From contig CAVWYY010000001.1 in assembly GCA_963759375.1 (NCBI GenBank), positions 496,001-560,000 on the forward strand: a DNA stretch of 64,000 nucleotides. Reading direction: 5' to 3'. Position 1 is the stretch's first letter. Each line of letters starts with the position of its first letter. Shown here piece after piece: positions 48,662-55,550 of the stretch. Source of the stretch: DASSUW01 sp963759375 (lineage in GTDB: Bacteria; Actinomycetota; Thermoleophilia; Solirubrobacterales; Solirubrobacteraceae). Both the position numbers and the translations under genes were made by a program. Under the pieces are notes generated by a model. The model was not told the DNA's origin. It was given only the letters and a program-made list of their open reading frames with translations, and did not search any database.

Positions 48662-49366
48662 ATGCCGTCTCCCGTTCGTGACCAAGCGCTGCGCGCGGCA
48701 GTCGGCGGCGAGATCGACGCCGAGGCCGTGGCGACCAAGGCGCGCGAGCTGGGGGTGATGGGCTGGGTGCGGCCGACGGGGGAGATCCACGCCGAGGGCG
48801 CGCCCGAGGCTGTCCAAGCGCTCATGGCGTTCGTCGGCGAAGGCGTTCCGACCGAGCGCGGGCGCGTCGAGGGACACGAGCAGTTCGCGATCCGCGGCGT
48901 GAGCGCCGGTGTGTTCGTCGTCCAGGAGCATCAGGCGACCGCGCACCACTACGACCTGCGCTTGGAGGTCGACGGCGTCATGCGGTCCTGGGCAGTGCCC
49001 AAGGGTCCGTCGCTCGACCCCGCCGCCAAGCGCCTGGCCGTGCAGGTCGAGGACCACGGCCTGGACCACAACGACTTCGAGGGCACACTCGGCGACGGCG
49101 GCGTGATCGTGTGGGACCGCGGCACCTACGAGCAGGGCGGCCGCGTCGCCTGGCCGGAGGCCTTGGAGCGTGGCCACGCGGTCTTCGTCCTGCACGGCGA
49201 GAAGCTGCGCGGCGGCTTCGCGCTCCAGCGCACGCGACCGGGTGCCAAGCCGCAATGGCTGCTGATCAAGCGCCGCGACGACGAGGCGCGCCCCGACTCG
49301 GAGATCGTGACGGAGCGGCCCGAGTCGGTGATCAGCGGCCGGACGCTCGCGGAGCTGCTCGGCTAA
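48662..49366 (+). CDS. Acylphosphatase-like domain fused to LigD-type 3'-phosphoesterase
   Basis: 234 residues. The C-terminal domain (about 75-210) has the LigD phosphoesterase signature HHYDLRLEVDGVMRSWAVPK, with the metal-binding His and the acidic pair, and GLDHNDFEG. These domains trim 3' ends in non-homologous end joining. The first 70 residues look like an acylphosphatase: ARELGVMGWVRPTGEIHAEG and AVQALMAFVGEGVP, but the catalytic GxVQGVxFR loop is absent and the catalytic Asn in WVRN is Pro, so it should be inactive and perhaps structural. The fusion is unusual. A terminator and a tRNA gene follow on the other strand. Confidence 0.85.
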   Translation: MPSPVRDQALRAAVGGEIDAEAVATKARELGVMGWVRPTGEIHAEGAPEAVQALMAFVGEGVPTERGRVEGHEQFAIRGVSAGVFVVQEHQATAHHYDLRLEVDGVMRSWAVPKGPSLDPAAKRLAVQVEDHGLDHNDFEGTLGDGGVIVWDRGTYEQGGRVAWPEALERGHAVFVLHGEKLRGGFALQRTRPGAKPQWLLIKRRDDEARPDSEIVTERPESVISGRTLAELLG

Positions 49367-49369
49367 CAG

Positions 49370-49391
49370 AAAACCCCCCGGAGCGGGGCTT
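49370..49391 (-). terminator. Rho-independent terminator of the tRNA-Gly gene
   Basis: Read on the minus strand, AGCCCCGCTCCGGGGGG is a GC hairpin followed by TTTTCTG, 7 bp after the end of the tRNA gene. Its position also allows it to stop transcription from the phosphoesterase gene on the plus strand, where the A run becomes upstream. Confidence 0.75.
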
Positions 49392-49398
49392 CACGAAG

Positions 49399-49472
49399 AG
49401 CGGATGATGGGACTCGAACCCACGACCTTCTGCATGGCAAGCAGACGCTCTAGCCAACTGAGCTACATCCGC
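49399..49472 (-). tRNA. tRNA-Gly (GCC)
   Basis: The seven-base acceptor pair GCGGATG/CATCCGC closes the cloverleaf. D arm TAGCTCAGTTGGCTAGAGC, anticodon loop TTGCCAT within the TCTGC/GCAGA stem, and T arm GTGGGTTCGAGTCCCAT are all present. Anticodon GCC decodes GGC and GGU. The discriminator base is U, as usual for glycine. CCA is not encoded. Confidence 0.95.
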
Positions 49473-49700
49473 GCGGTGCCGCGAGAGTCTAGCGCCCGAT
49501 TCGGGGTCTGTCCGCCGCACCATCCATTCGGCTAGTCAAGGGTCTTGAGCGGTAGATCGATCTGTGGTTGGGTTCTCATCAATCCACGGACCCAGGATGG
49601 GAACGCGGCGAACGGCGAGCGGCCATGGCCGGCCGATGTGCTCGGCTCGCCGGACCACCAGACGCGTTGGAGGGCCGCCCACGGCGGCCCTCCGGCGATC

Positions 49701-49717
49701 TGCACCGAACCTGCACC
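49701..49717 (+). promoter_or_regulatory. OmpR-type direct repeat before the response-regulator gene
   Basis: Two copies of TGCACC start at 49701 and 49712, 11 bp apart, as CTGCACCGAAC repeated almost exactly. Such spacing is typical of tandem binding by OmpR/PhoB-family proteins. It lies 45-60 bp before GTG 49762, suggesting self-regulation. The rest of the 290-bp gap from the tRNA shows no gene. Confidence 0.5.
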
Positions 49718-49761
49718 GGAACCGCCCGCCGCGTCCACATCGCGCTGGCACACTCCGCGGC

Positions 49762-50433
49762 GTGGGTGCTCCGCTGATCTGCGTCATCGAGGACGAGGAG
49801 GTCATCGCCGGCGCGGTCGCGGCGCGGCTGCGGGCCGAGGGGTTCGCGGTCGAGGTCGCCGCCGACGGGCTCGAGGGCGTGGCGCTGTGCGAGCGGCTGC
49901 GGCCCGATCTGGTGGTGCTCGACCTGATGCTCCCCGGGCTCGACGGGCTCGAGGTGTGCCGGCGCGTGCAGCGCGACCGGCCGGTGCCCGTGCTGATGCT
50001 CACGGCGCGGGACGACGAGGCGGACGTCCTCGTCGGGCTCGGCGTGGGGGCGGACGACTACATGACCAAGCCGTTCTCGCCGCGCGAGCTCGTGGCCCGG
50101 ATCCGGGCGCTGCTGCGCCGCGTCGAGCGGCGGCCGGAGCCGGCCGGGGACGCGATCCGCCACGGCGCCCTGACCGTGGACCCGGCCCAGCGCCGGGTGA
50201 CGGTCGACGGCGAGGAGAAGCACCTCACGCCGACCGAGTTCGACCTCCTGCGGACCCTGGCCGCCCGGCCAGGCGTGGTGTTCACCCGCGAGCAGCTGCT
50301 GGCCGAGGTGTGGGGCTGGCGCGACGGGTCCGGGCAGCGGACCGTCGACTCGCACGTCCGCGGCCTGCGCCGCAAGCTCGGCTCCGGGCTCGTCCGCACC
50401 GTCCACGGGATCGGATACGCGCTCCAGCCATGA
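49762..50433 (+). CDS. OmpR/PhoB-family response regulator
   Basis: 223 residues from GTG 49762; the open frame upstream has no ribosome site and does not resemble a protein. Receiver: LICVIEDEEVIAG, phosphoacceptor Asp in LVVLDLMLPGLDG, Thr in LMLTARDDEADV and Lys in DYMTKPFSPREL. The DNA-binding winged helix follows (HLTPTEFDLLRTLAARPG, RTVDSHVRGLRRKLG). Its last codons overlap the histidine-kinase start by ATGA. Confidence 0.95.
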   Translation: MGAPLICVIEDEEVIAGAVAARLRAEGFAVEVAADGLEGVALCERLRPDLVVLDLMLPGLDGLEVCRRVQRDRPVPVLMLTARDDEADVLVGLGVGADDYMTKPFSPRELVARIRALLRRVERRPEPAGDAIRHGALTVDPAQRRVTVDGEEKHLTPTEFDLLRTLAARPGVVFTREQLLAEVWGWRDGSGQRTVDSHVRGLRRKLGSGLVRTVHGIGYALQP

Positions 50434-51404
50434 GGCCGCTCGACCGCCTGCGCTCGATCAAGGTCAAGCTCGGCGTGGTGATCGTCGCCACGGTGTGGGG
50501 CACCGCCGTGCTGCTGGCGGTCGGCCACCGGGCCGGGCTCAGCCTCCCGCTCCGCGCGACGCTGGCGGCCCTCGTCGGCCTGGTGATCGTGCAGATCCTC
50601 GCCCGCGGGATGACCTCCCCGCTGCGTGAGATGGCCGCCGCCGCCTCGGCGATGGCCCGCGGCGACTACGACCGCCGCGTGCGGGCGACGTCGCGCGACG
50701 AGGTCGGGGACCTGGCGCGTGCGTTCAACGCGATGGCCGCCGAGCTCGCCGACACCGACCGGCAGCGGCGCGAGCTGGTCGCGAACGTCTCGCACGAGCT
50801 GCGGACGCCGCTCGGCGCGCTGCAGGCGCTGCTCGAGAACCTGGCCGACGGCGTCGTGCCGCCCGATCCGCGCGAGCTGCGGACCGCGCTCGCCCAGACG
50901 GAGCGCCTCGGCCGGCTGGTCGCCCAGCTGCTCGACGTCTCGCGGCTGGAGAGCGGGGCGCTGGAGGTCAAGCACGTCCCGTTCAGCCCCCGCGCACTCC
51001 TCGAGCAGGCCGCCCGCGAGTGCTCGCTCGGCGACCGCCCGGTGCGGCTGAAGGTGCTGGTCGACCCCGGTGATCTGCAGGCGACCGGCGACCCGGAGCG
51101 GCTCCACCAGGTCGTGGCCAACCTGCTCGACAACGCCGTCCGCCACTCGCCGCCCGAGGGCCGCGTGTGGCTCAGCGCCCACGGCGCGACCGCCGGCATC
51201 ACGACGTTAACGGTCTCCGACGAGGGCCCGGGCATCCCGCCCGGAGACGCCGAGCGCGTGTTCGAGCGCTTCCACCGCACCGACGGCGGCACCGGCCTCG
51301 GCCTGGCGATCGCGCGCTGGATCGTCGACGCCCACGGCGGCGCGATCCGCGCCGAGTCGCGCGAGCCGACCGGCTGCCGTATGGTCGTCGAGATCCCCCG
51401 GTGA
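50430..51404 (+). CDS. Sensor histidine kinase without a periplasmic sensor domain
   Basis: 324 residues. Two close membrane helices (VKLGVVIVATVWGTAVLLA and LPLRATLAALVGLVIVQILA) leave only about 12 residues outside. HAMP (SPLREMAAAASAMARGDYDR), phosphoacceptor helix (LVANVSHELRTPLGALQ), N box (VVANLLDNAVRHSPPEG), G1 (VSDEGPGIPPGD) and G2 (GTGLGLAIARWI) are intact. With no sensor domain it may detect membrane state or a partner protein. It should phosphorylate the regulator encoded just upstream. The stop overlaps the GTG of the GDSL remnant. Confidence 0.95.
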   Translation: MRPLDRLRSIKVKLGVVIVATVWGTAVLLAVGHRAGLSLPLRATLAALVGLVIVQILARGMTSPLREMAAAASAMARGDYDRRVRATSRDEVGDLARAFNAMAAELADTDRQRRELVANVSHELRTPLGALQALLENLADGVVPPDPRELRTALAQTERLGRLVAQLLDVSRLESGALEVKHVPFSPRALLEQAARECSLGDRPVRLKVLVDPGDLQATGDPERLHQVVANLLDNAVRHSPPEGRVWLSAHGATAGITTLTVSDEGPGIPPGDAERVFERFHRTDGGTGLGLAIARWIVDAHGGAIRAESREPTGCRMVVEIPR

Positions 51405-51742
51405 TCGTCCCCGACACCAAGACGCCGCGGACGCGCCCGGCTCGTCACGATCGGCGACTCGCTCACGCACGGGTTCCAGAGCGGCGCGATCTTCAACACC
51501 GCGCTGTCGTACCCGACGATCATCGCCCGCGAGTTCGGCTGCTTCGACACGTTCCGCTAGCGCAGTTCCGCTTCAACAACGGCGACCCCCGGACACCGCC
51601 GGTCGAGGTCAACTGGCGGTGGCTCATCGGCCGCGACACGCTGATCGCCGATCCGCCCGGCTCGCTCACCTCGGATCTCGCGCTGATCGGCTGGTTCGAC
51701 GAGCAGGCCGACCTTCTGTCCCGCATGCTGCGCGTGGGCTGA
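51401..51742 (+). pseudogene. GDSL/SGNH-hydrolase remnant
   Basis: A translationally coupled GTG (51401) opens PDTKTPR, then one surplus base near 51436 moves to the frame with RLVTIGDSLTHGFQSGA, the catalytic Ser block of the SGNH family, ending at TAG 51558. Another frame shows a possible C-terminal part (FRFNNGDPRTPPVEVNWRW to LLSRMLRVG). The remainder of a roughly 400-residue enzyme is missing. GTTCCGCT occurs at 51551 and 51565, exactly at the junction, suggesting an internal deletion between short repeats. Confidence 0.7.
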
Positions 51743-51756
51743 CTACGCTCAGACCC

Positions 51757-52533
51757 GTGGCGGAGCACGAGGAGGCGATCCAGCGCGCGTTCACGCAGCA
51801 GGCGCCCGCGTTCGAGAACCCTGAGTTCAACCGGCTGTTCACCGTCGAGTCCGACTGGCTGTTCGACCGGCTCGAGCTGCTGCCGACCGACATCGTGCTC
51901 GACGTGGCGGCCGGCACCGGCCACGTCGCCCGCCGGTTCGCGCCCGAGGTGCGCTCGGTGGTCGCCGTCGACGCCACGAAGGCGATGCTCGACCGCGGCT
52001 GGATCGAGGCCAAGCGCGCGGCGCTGCGCAACGTCGTGTTCATGCAGGCCGACGCCGCCGCGCTCCCGTTCGTGGACGGCGCGTTCGACGTCGTGGTCTC
52101 GCGCTTCGCGCTGCACCACTTCGAGGACCCGCAGGTGCAGATCGCCGAGATGCGCCGCGTGCTGCGCCCCGGCGGCCGGCTGGCCGTCGCCGACCTCGTC
52201 TGCGACCCCGACCCGAAGATCGCCGAGACCCAGAACCACCTGGAGCGGCTGCGCGACCCCTCGCACACGCGGATGCTGCCGCTCGACGAGCTGGCCGAGC
52301 TGGTCGGCGGCAGCGACGTGGAGTTCCGCGACACCGAGCGCTCGCTCGAGCCGTGGCTCGCCCAGACTCAGACCCGCCCGGAGGTCGCAGAGGAGATCCG
52401 CGCCGCGCTGCGCGCCGACCTCGAGGGCGGCGCGCCGACCGGATTCCGGCCGCGCGACGTCCACGGCGACCCGCGCTTCCTGCACACGATGGCGTCGGTC
52501 ATCGCCGCAGGAACGCTGCTACCCGGGCCTTGA
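51757..52533 (+). CDS. Class I SAM-dependent methyltransferase
   Basis: 258 residues from GTG 51757. Methyltransf_11-type motifs: DIVLDVAAGTGHVARRF (SAM loop), VVAVDATKAMLDRG, VFMQADAAALPFVDGAFDVV and VLRPGGRLAVADLV. It resembles UbiE/phosphatidylethanolamine-type enzymes; the substrate is unknown. The final 12 residues overlap the convergent crotonase gene by 35 bp. Confidence 0.9.
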   Translation: MAEHEEAIQRAFTQQAPAFENPEFNRLFTVESDWLFDRLELLPTDIVLDVAAGTGHVARRFAPEVRSVVAVDATKAMLDRGWIEAKRAALRNVVFMQADAAALPFVDGAFDVVVSRFALHHFEDPQVQIAEMRRVLRPGGRLAVADLVCDPDPKIAETQNHLERLRDPSHTRMLPLDELAELVGGSDVEFRDTERSLEPWLAQTQTRPEVAEEIRAALRADLEGGAPTGFRPRDVHGDPRFLHTMASVIAAGTLLPGP

Positions 52534-53230
52534 ACTCCTCGCTCGCGTAGGCCTCGCGGATCAGGTCGTCGCCGTCCGGCACGGTGCGCAGCCGGCGCAG
52601 CGCCTCTTTGGTCACGCGCATGGTGATCGCGGCGTGGCCGGCGAGCAGCTCGCAGAGCTCCGCGACCCGTGCCTCGGCGTCGTCGGCGACCTCGGTCGCC
52701 AGGCCGATCGCCAGCGCCTCGTCGGCCTCGACGGCGCGTGCGGTGAACACGATGTCCTTGACCCGCGCCTCGCCGATCAGCGCGGCCAGGCGGGCGTAGT
52801 TCTCCATCGACAGGCAGTTGCCGACCGTGCGCGCGATCGGCAGGCCGAACCTCGCGGCCGGCGAGCACACGCGCAGGTCGCACGCGGCGGACAGCGCCAG
52901 GCCGCTGCCCATCGCGAAGCCGTCGACGAGCGCGATCGTCGGCTTGCGGACCGCCTCGAGGCGGCCGACCACCCGGTCGATGTCCGCCTCGTATCGCAGC
53001 CCGTCCTCCCCGGACGAGAACTCGGCGAACTGGCGGATGTCGGTGCCCGCCACGAACGCCTTGCCGCCGGCGCCGCGCAGCACCACGACGCGCACGTCGT
53101 CGTCGCCGTCGGCCCGCTCGCACAGGGCGTGCAGCTCCTCGTACATCGCGAACGTCATCGCGTTGTGCGCCTCGGGCCGGTTGAACGTGATCCACGCGGC
53201 CGGCCCGCGCCGCTCCCACTCGACGCTCAC
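52499..53230 (-). CDS. Enoyl-CoA hydratase/isomerase (crotonase) family protein
   Basis: 243 residues from GTG 53230, which overlaps the CoA-transferase stop by GTGA. Crotonase features: ITFNRPEAHNAMTFAMYEEL, oxyanion-hole AFVAGTDIRQFAEF and VDGFAMGSGLALSAACDLRV, then RFGLPIARTVGNCLSMENYA. A glutamate expected in the second half is replaced or shifted, so hydratase activity is not certain; isomerase or decarboxylase chemistry is possible. It is last of a three-gene operon. Confidence 0.92.
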   Translation of the reverse strand: MSVEWERRGPAAWITFNRPEAHNAMTFAMYEELHALCERADGDDDVRVVVLRGAGGKAFVAGTDIRQFAEFSSGEDGLRYEADIDRVVGRLEAVRKPTIALVDGFAMGSGLALSAACDLRVCSPAARFGLPIARTVGNCLSMENYARLAALIGEARVKDIVFTARAVEADEALAIGLATEVADDAEARVAELCELLAGHAAITMRVTKEALRRLRTVPDGDDLIREAYASEEFKARVAAFLRR

Positions 53231-54372
53231 AGCGCGGCGATCTCCGCGTCGGAGAACCCGGCCTCGCCCAGGACCTCGGCCGTGTGCTCGCCGAGCAGCG
53301 GCGCCGGCCGCCGCACCGACCCGGGCGTCTCGCTGAGCTTGACCGGGATCCCCAGCGCGCTGATCCGGCCCTCGACCGGATGGTCGAGCCGGACCTCCAT
53401 CTCGCGCGCCTGCGTGTGGGGGTCCTCGAACACCTGCCGGTAGTCGTGGATCGGCCCGCACGGCACGCCGGCCTCGGAGAGCACGGCGACCCAGTCGTCG
53501 GTCGAGCGCGCGGCGAGCGCGGACTCCAGCTCGGCCTCGAGCGCCTCGCGATTGGCCATCCGTGCATCGTTCGTCGCAAACCGCTCGTCCGCCGCCAGCT
53601 CCGGCCGGCCGATCGCGTCGCACAGCCGCTGCCACAGCCGCTGGTTGTTGGCGCCGACCGTGATGTACCCCTCACGGGTGCGCAGCGCCTGGTAGGGCGC
53701 GCTGAGGCGGTGGGCGGAGCCGAGCGGCTGCGGGGTCCGGCCGGTGCCCCACAGCTCCGCGGTCTCCCAGATCGACAGCGCCAGCGCCGCTTCGAACAGC
53801 GACGTGTCGATCCGCTGCCCCCGGCCGGTGCGCTCGCGAGCGACGACGGCCGACAGGATCGCGACCGCGCAGAACAGCCCCGCGGAGAGGTCGCTGATCG
53901 GGATCCCGCACTTGACCGGGTCGCCGCCCGGCTCGCCGGTGACGCTCATGACGCCGGACAGGCCCTGGGCGATCAGGTCGTATCCCGGCCGCTGCGCGTA
54001 CGGCCCGGTCTGCCCGAAGCCCGAGACGCTCGCGTAGATCAGCCGCGGGTTGAGCTCGCACAGCGTCTCCCAGTCCGCGCCGAGCCGGGCGGCCACGCCC
54101 GGCCGGTAGTTCTCGAGCAGCACGTCGGTCTCGGCCACGAGCCGGTGCAGCACGGCCTGATGCTCCGGCGTCTTGAGGTCGAGCGCCACGGAGCGCTTGT
54201 TGCGGTTGACGGCGAGGAAGGCCGCGGTGCCGAGCGACTCGCGCGTGGAGTCGCCCTCCGGCGGCTCGACCTTCACGACGTCGGCGCCCATGTCGGCGAG
54301 CACCTGGCCGCAGAACGGCCCGGCCATCACCTGGGTCAGCTCCAGGATCCGCAGCCCGGCGAGCGCGCTCAC
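53227..54372 (-). CDS. CaiB/BaiF (class III) CoA-transferase
   Basis: 381 residues from GTG 54372. Family motifs: ILELTQVMAGPFCGQVLADM, VVKVEPPEGDSTRE, NRNKRSVALDLK, VLLENYRPGVAARLG, SGFGQTGPYAQRPGYD and the catalytic aspartate in IPISDLSAGLFCAV. It moves CoA between organic acids through a mixed anhydride. It overlaps the aminotransferase stop by GTGA and the crotonase start likewise, so all three are one operon. Confidence 0.94.
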   Translation of the reverse strand: MSALAGLRILELTQVMAGPFCGQVLADMGADVVKVEPPEGDSTRESLGTAAFLAVNRNKRSVALDLKTPEHQAVLHRLVAETDVLLENYRPGVAARLGADWETLCELNPRLIYASVSGFGQTGPYAQRPGYDLIAQGLSGVMSVTGEPGGDPVKCGIPISDLSAGLFCAVAILSAVVARERTGRGQRIDTSLFEAALALSIWETAELWGTGRTPQPLGSAHRLSAPYQALRTREGYITVGANNQRLWQRLCDAIGRPELAADERFATNDARMANREALEAELESALAARSTDDWVAVLSEAGVPCGPIHDYRQVFEDPHTQAREMEVRLDHPVEGRISALGIPVKLSETPGSVRRPAPLLGEHTAEVLGEAGFSDAEIAAL

Positions 54373-55550
54373 GCGGCGACGGGCTCGAGCGCGAGCCGGT
54401 CGAGCGCCGCCTCGACGCCGCGGCGGACCGGCACGCCGGCGATGCGCAGGCCCATCTCGACGCCGCACAGCGTCCCGGCCAGCATGAGGTCGTTGAAGTC
54501 GCCCAGGTGGCCGATGCGGAACACGCGCCCGGCGAGCTTGCCGAGCCCGGCGCCGAGCGACATGTCGAAGCGCTCGAGGATGATCCGGCGCACGTCGTCG
54601 GCGTCGACGCCGTCCGGGACCACCACCGCGGTCAGCGCGGCCGAGTGCTCGCGCTCGTCGGCGCACAGCACCTCCAGGCCCCAGGCGCGGACGGCGGCGC
54701 GGGTGGCCTCGGCGTGCCGCCGGTGGCGCGCGAAGACGTTCTCGAGCCCTTCCTCGCGGAGCATGGCCAGCGCCTCGCGCAGCCCGTAGAGCAGGTTCGT
54801 CGCCGATGTGTAGGGCCAGAAGCCGTTCTCGTTGGCGGCGATGATCGGCGCCCAGTCCCAGTACGAGCGCGGCAGCCGCGCGCGGCTGGAGGCGGCCAGC
54901 GCCTTCTCGCTGACGGCGTTGAAGCCGAGGCCGGCCGGGAGCATCAGGCCCTTCTGCGAGCAGCCGACGGTCACGTCGACGCCCCACTCGTCGTGCCGGT
55001 AGTCGATCGAGCCGAGCGAGGAGATCGTGTCGACCAGCAGCAGCGCGTCCGAGCCGGCGGCGTCGATCGCCTCGCGGACCTCGGGGACGCGGCTGGTCAC
55101 GCCCGTCGACGTCTCGTTGTGCACGACCATCACCGCGGCGATCGACGGGTCCGAGCGCAGGACCGCCGCCACCTTGTCGGGATCGACGCCGTGGCGCCAG
55201 TCGCCCGGCACCCAGTCGACCTCCAGGCCGAGCCGCTCGGCCATCGCCTTCCACAGCGTCGCGAAGTGGCCGGTCTCGAAGGCCAGCACGCGGTCGCCGG
55301 GCGACAGCGTGTTGACCAGCGCGGCCTCCCAGGCGCCCGTGCCCGACGACGGGTAGATGACCACCGGGCCATCGGTGCGGAACACCTCGCGGGTTCCGGC
55401 CAGGACCTCCTGGCCGAGTGCGGCGAAGGCCGGCCCGCGATGGTCGATCGTCGGGTTGTCGATCGCGCGCAGCACCCGGTCAGGCACGTTCGTCGGCCCC
55501 GGGATCTGCAGGAAGTGACGTCCCACCGGTGCATGAGGGTAGACATTCAT
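54369..55550 (-). CDS. Serine/alanine-glyoxylate aminotransferase-family enzyme
   Basis: 393 residues from ATG 55550; GTG 55526 gives the more typical beginning (GRHFLQIPGPTNVPDRVL). PLP-binding Lys is in VTVGCSQKGLMLPAGLGFN; other landmarks are IYPSSGTGAWEAALVN and VVHNETSTGVTSRVPEVRE. It transfers an amino group between serine or alanine and glyoxylate. It leads the operon with CoA-transferase and crotonase and is divergent from a GlcD/F-type dehydrogenase, which could produce its glyoxylate. Confidence 0.92.
   Translation of the reverse strand: MNVYPHAPVGRHFLQIPGPTNVPDRVLRAIDNPTIDHRGPAFAALGQEVLAGTREVFRTDGPVVIYPSSGTGAWEAALVNTLSPGDRVLAFETGHFATLWKAMAERLGLEVDWVPGDWRHGVDPDKVAAVLRSDPSIAAVMVVHNETSTGVTSRVPEVREAIDAAGSDALLLVDTISSLGSIDYRHDEWGVDVTVGCSQKGLMLPAGLGFNAVSEKALAASSRARLPRSYWDWAPIIAANENGFWPYTSATNLLYGLREALAMLREEGLENVFARHRRHAEATRAAVRAWGLEVLCADEREHSAALTAVVVPDGVDADDVRRIILERFDMSLGAGLGKLAGRVFRIGHLGDFNDLMLAGTLCGVEMGLRIAGVPVRRGVEAALDRLALEPVAA

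Noticed and set aside
49531..49761. Longer response-regulator start around 49564
   Set aside because: Extra 66 residues show no receiver-domain similarity and overlap the direct repeat; GTG 49762 matches family length.
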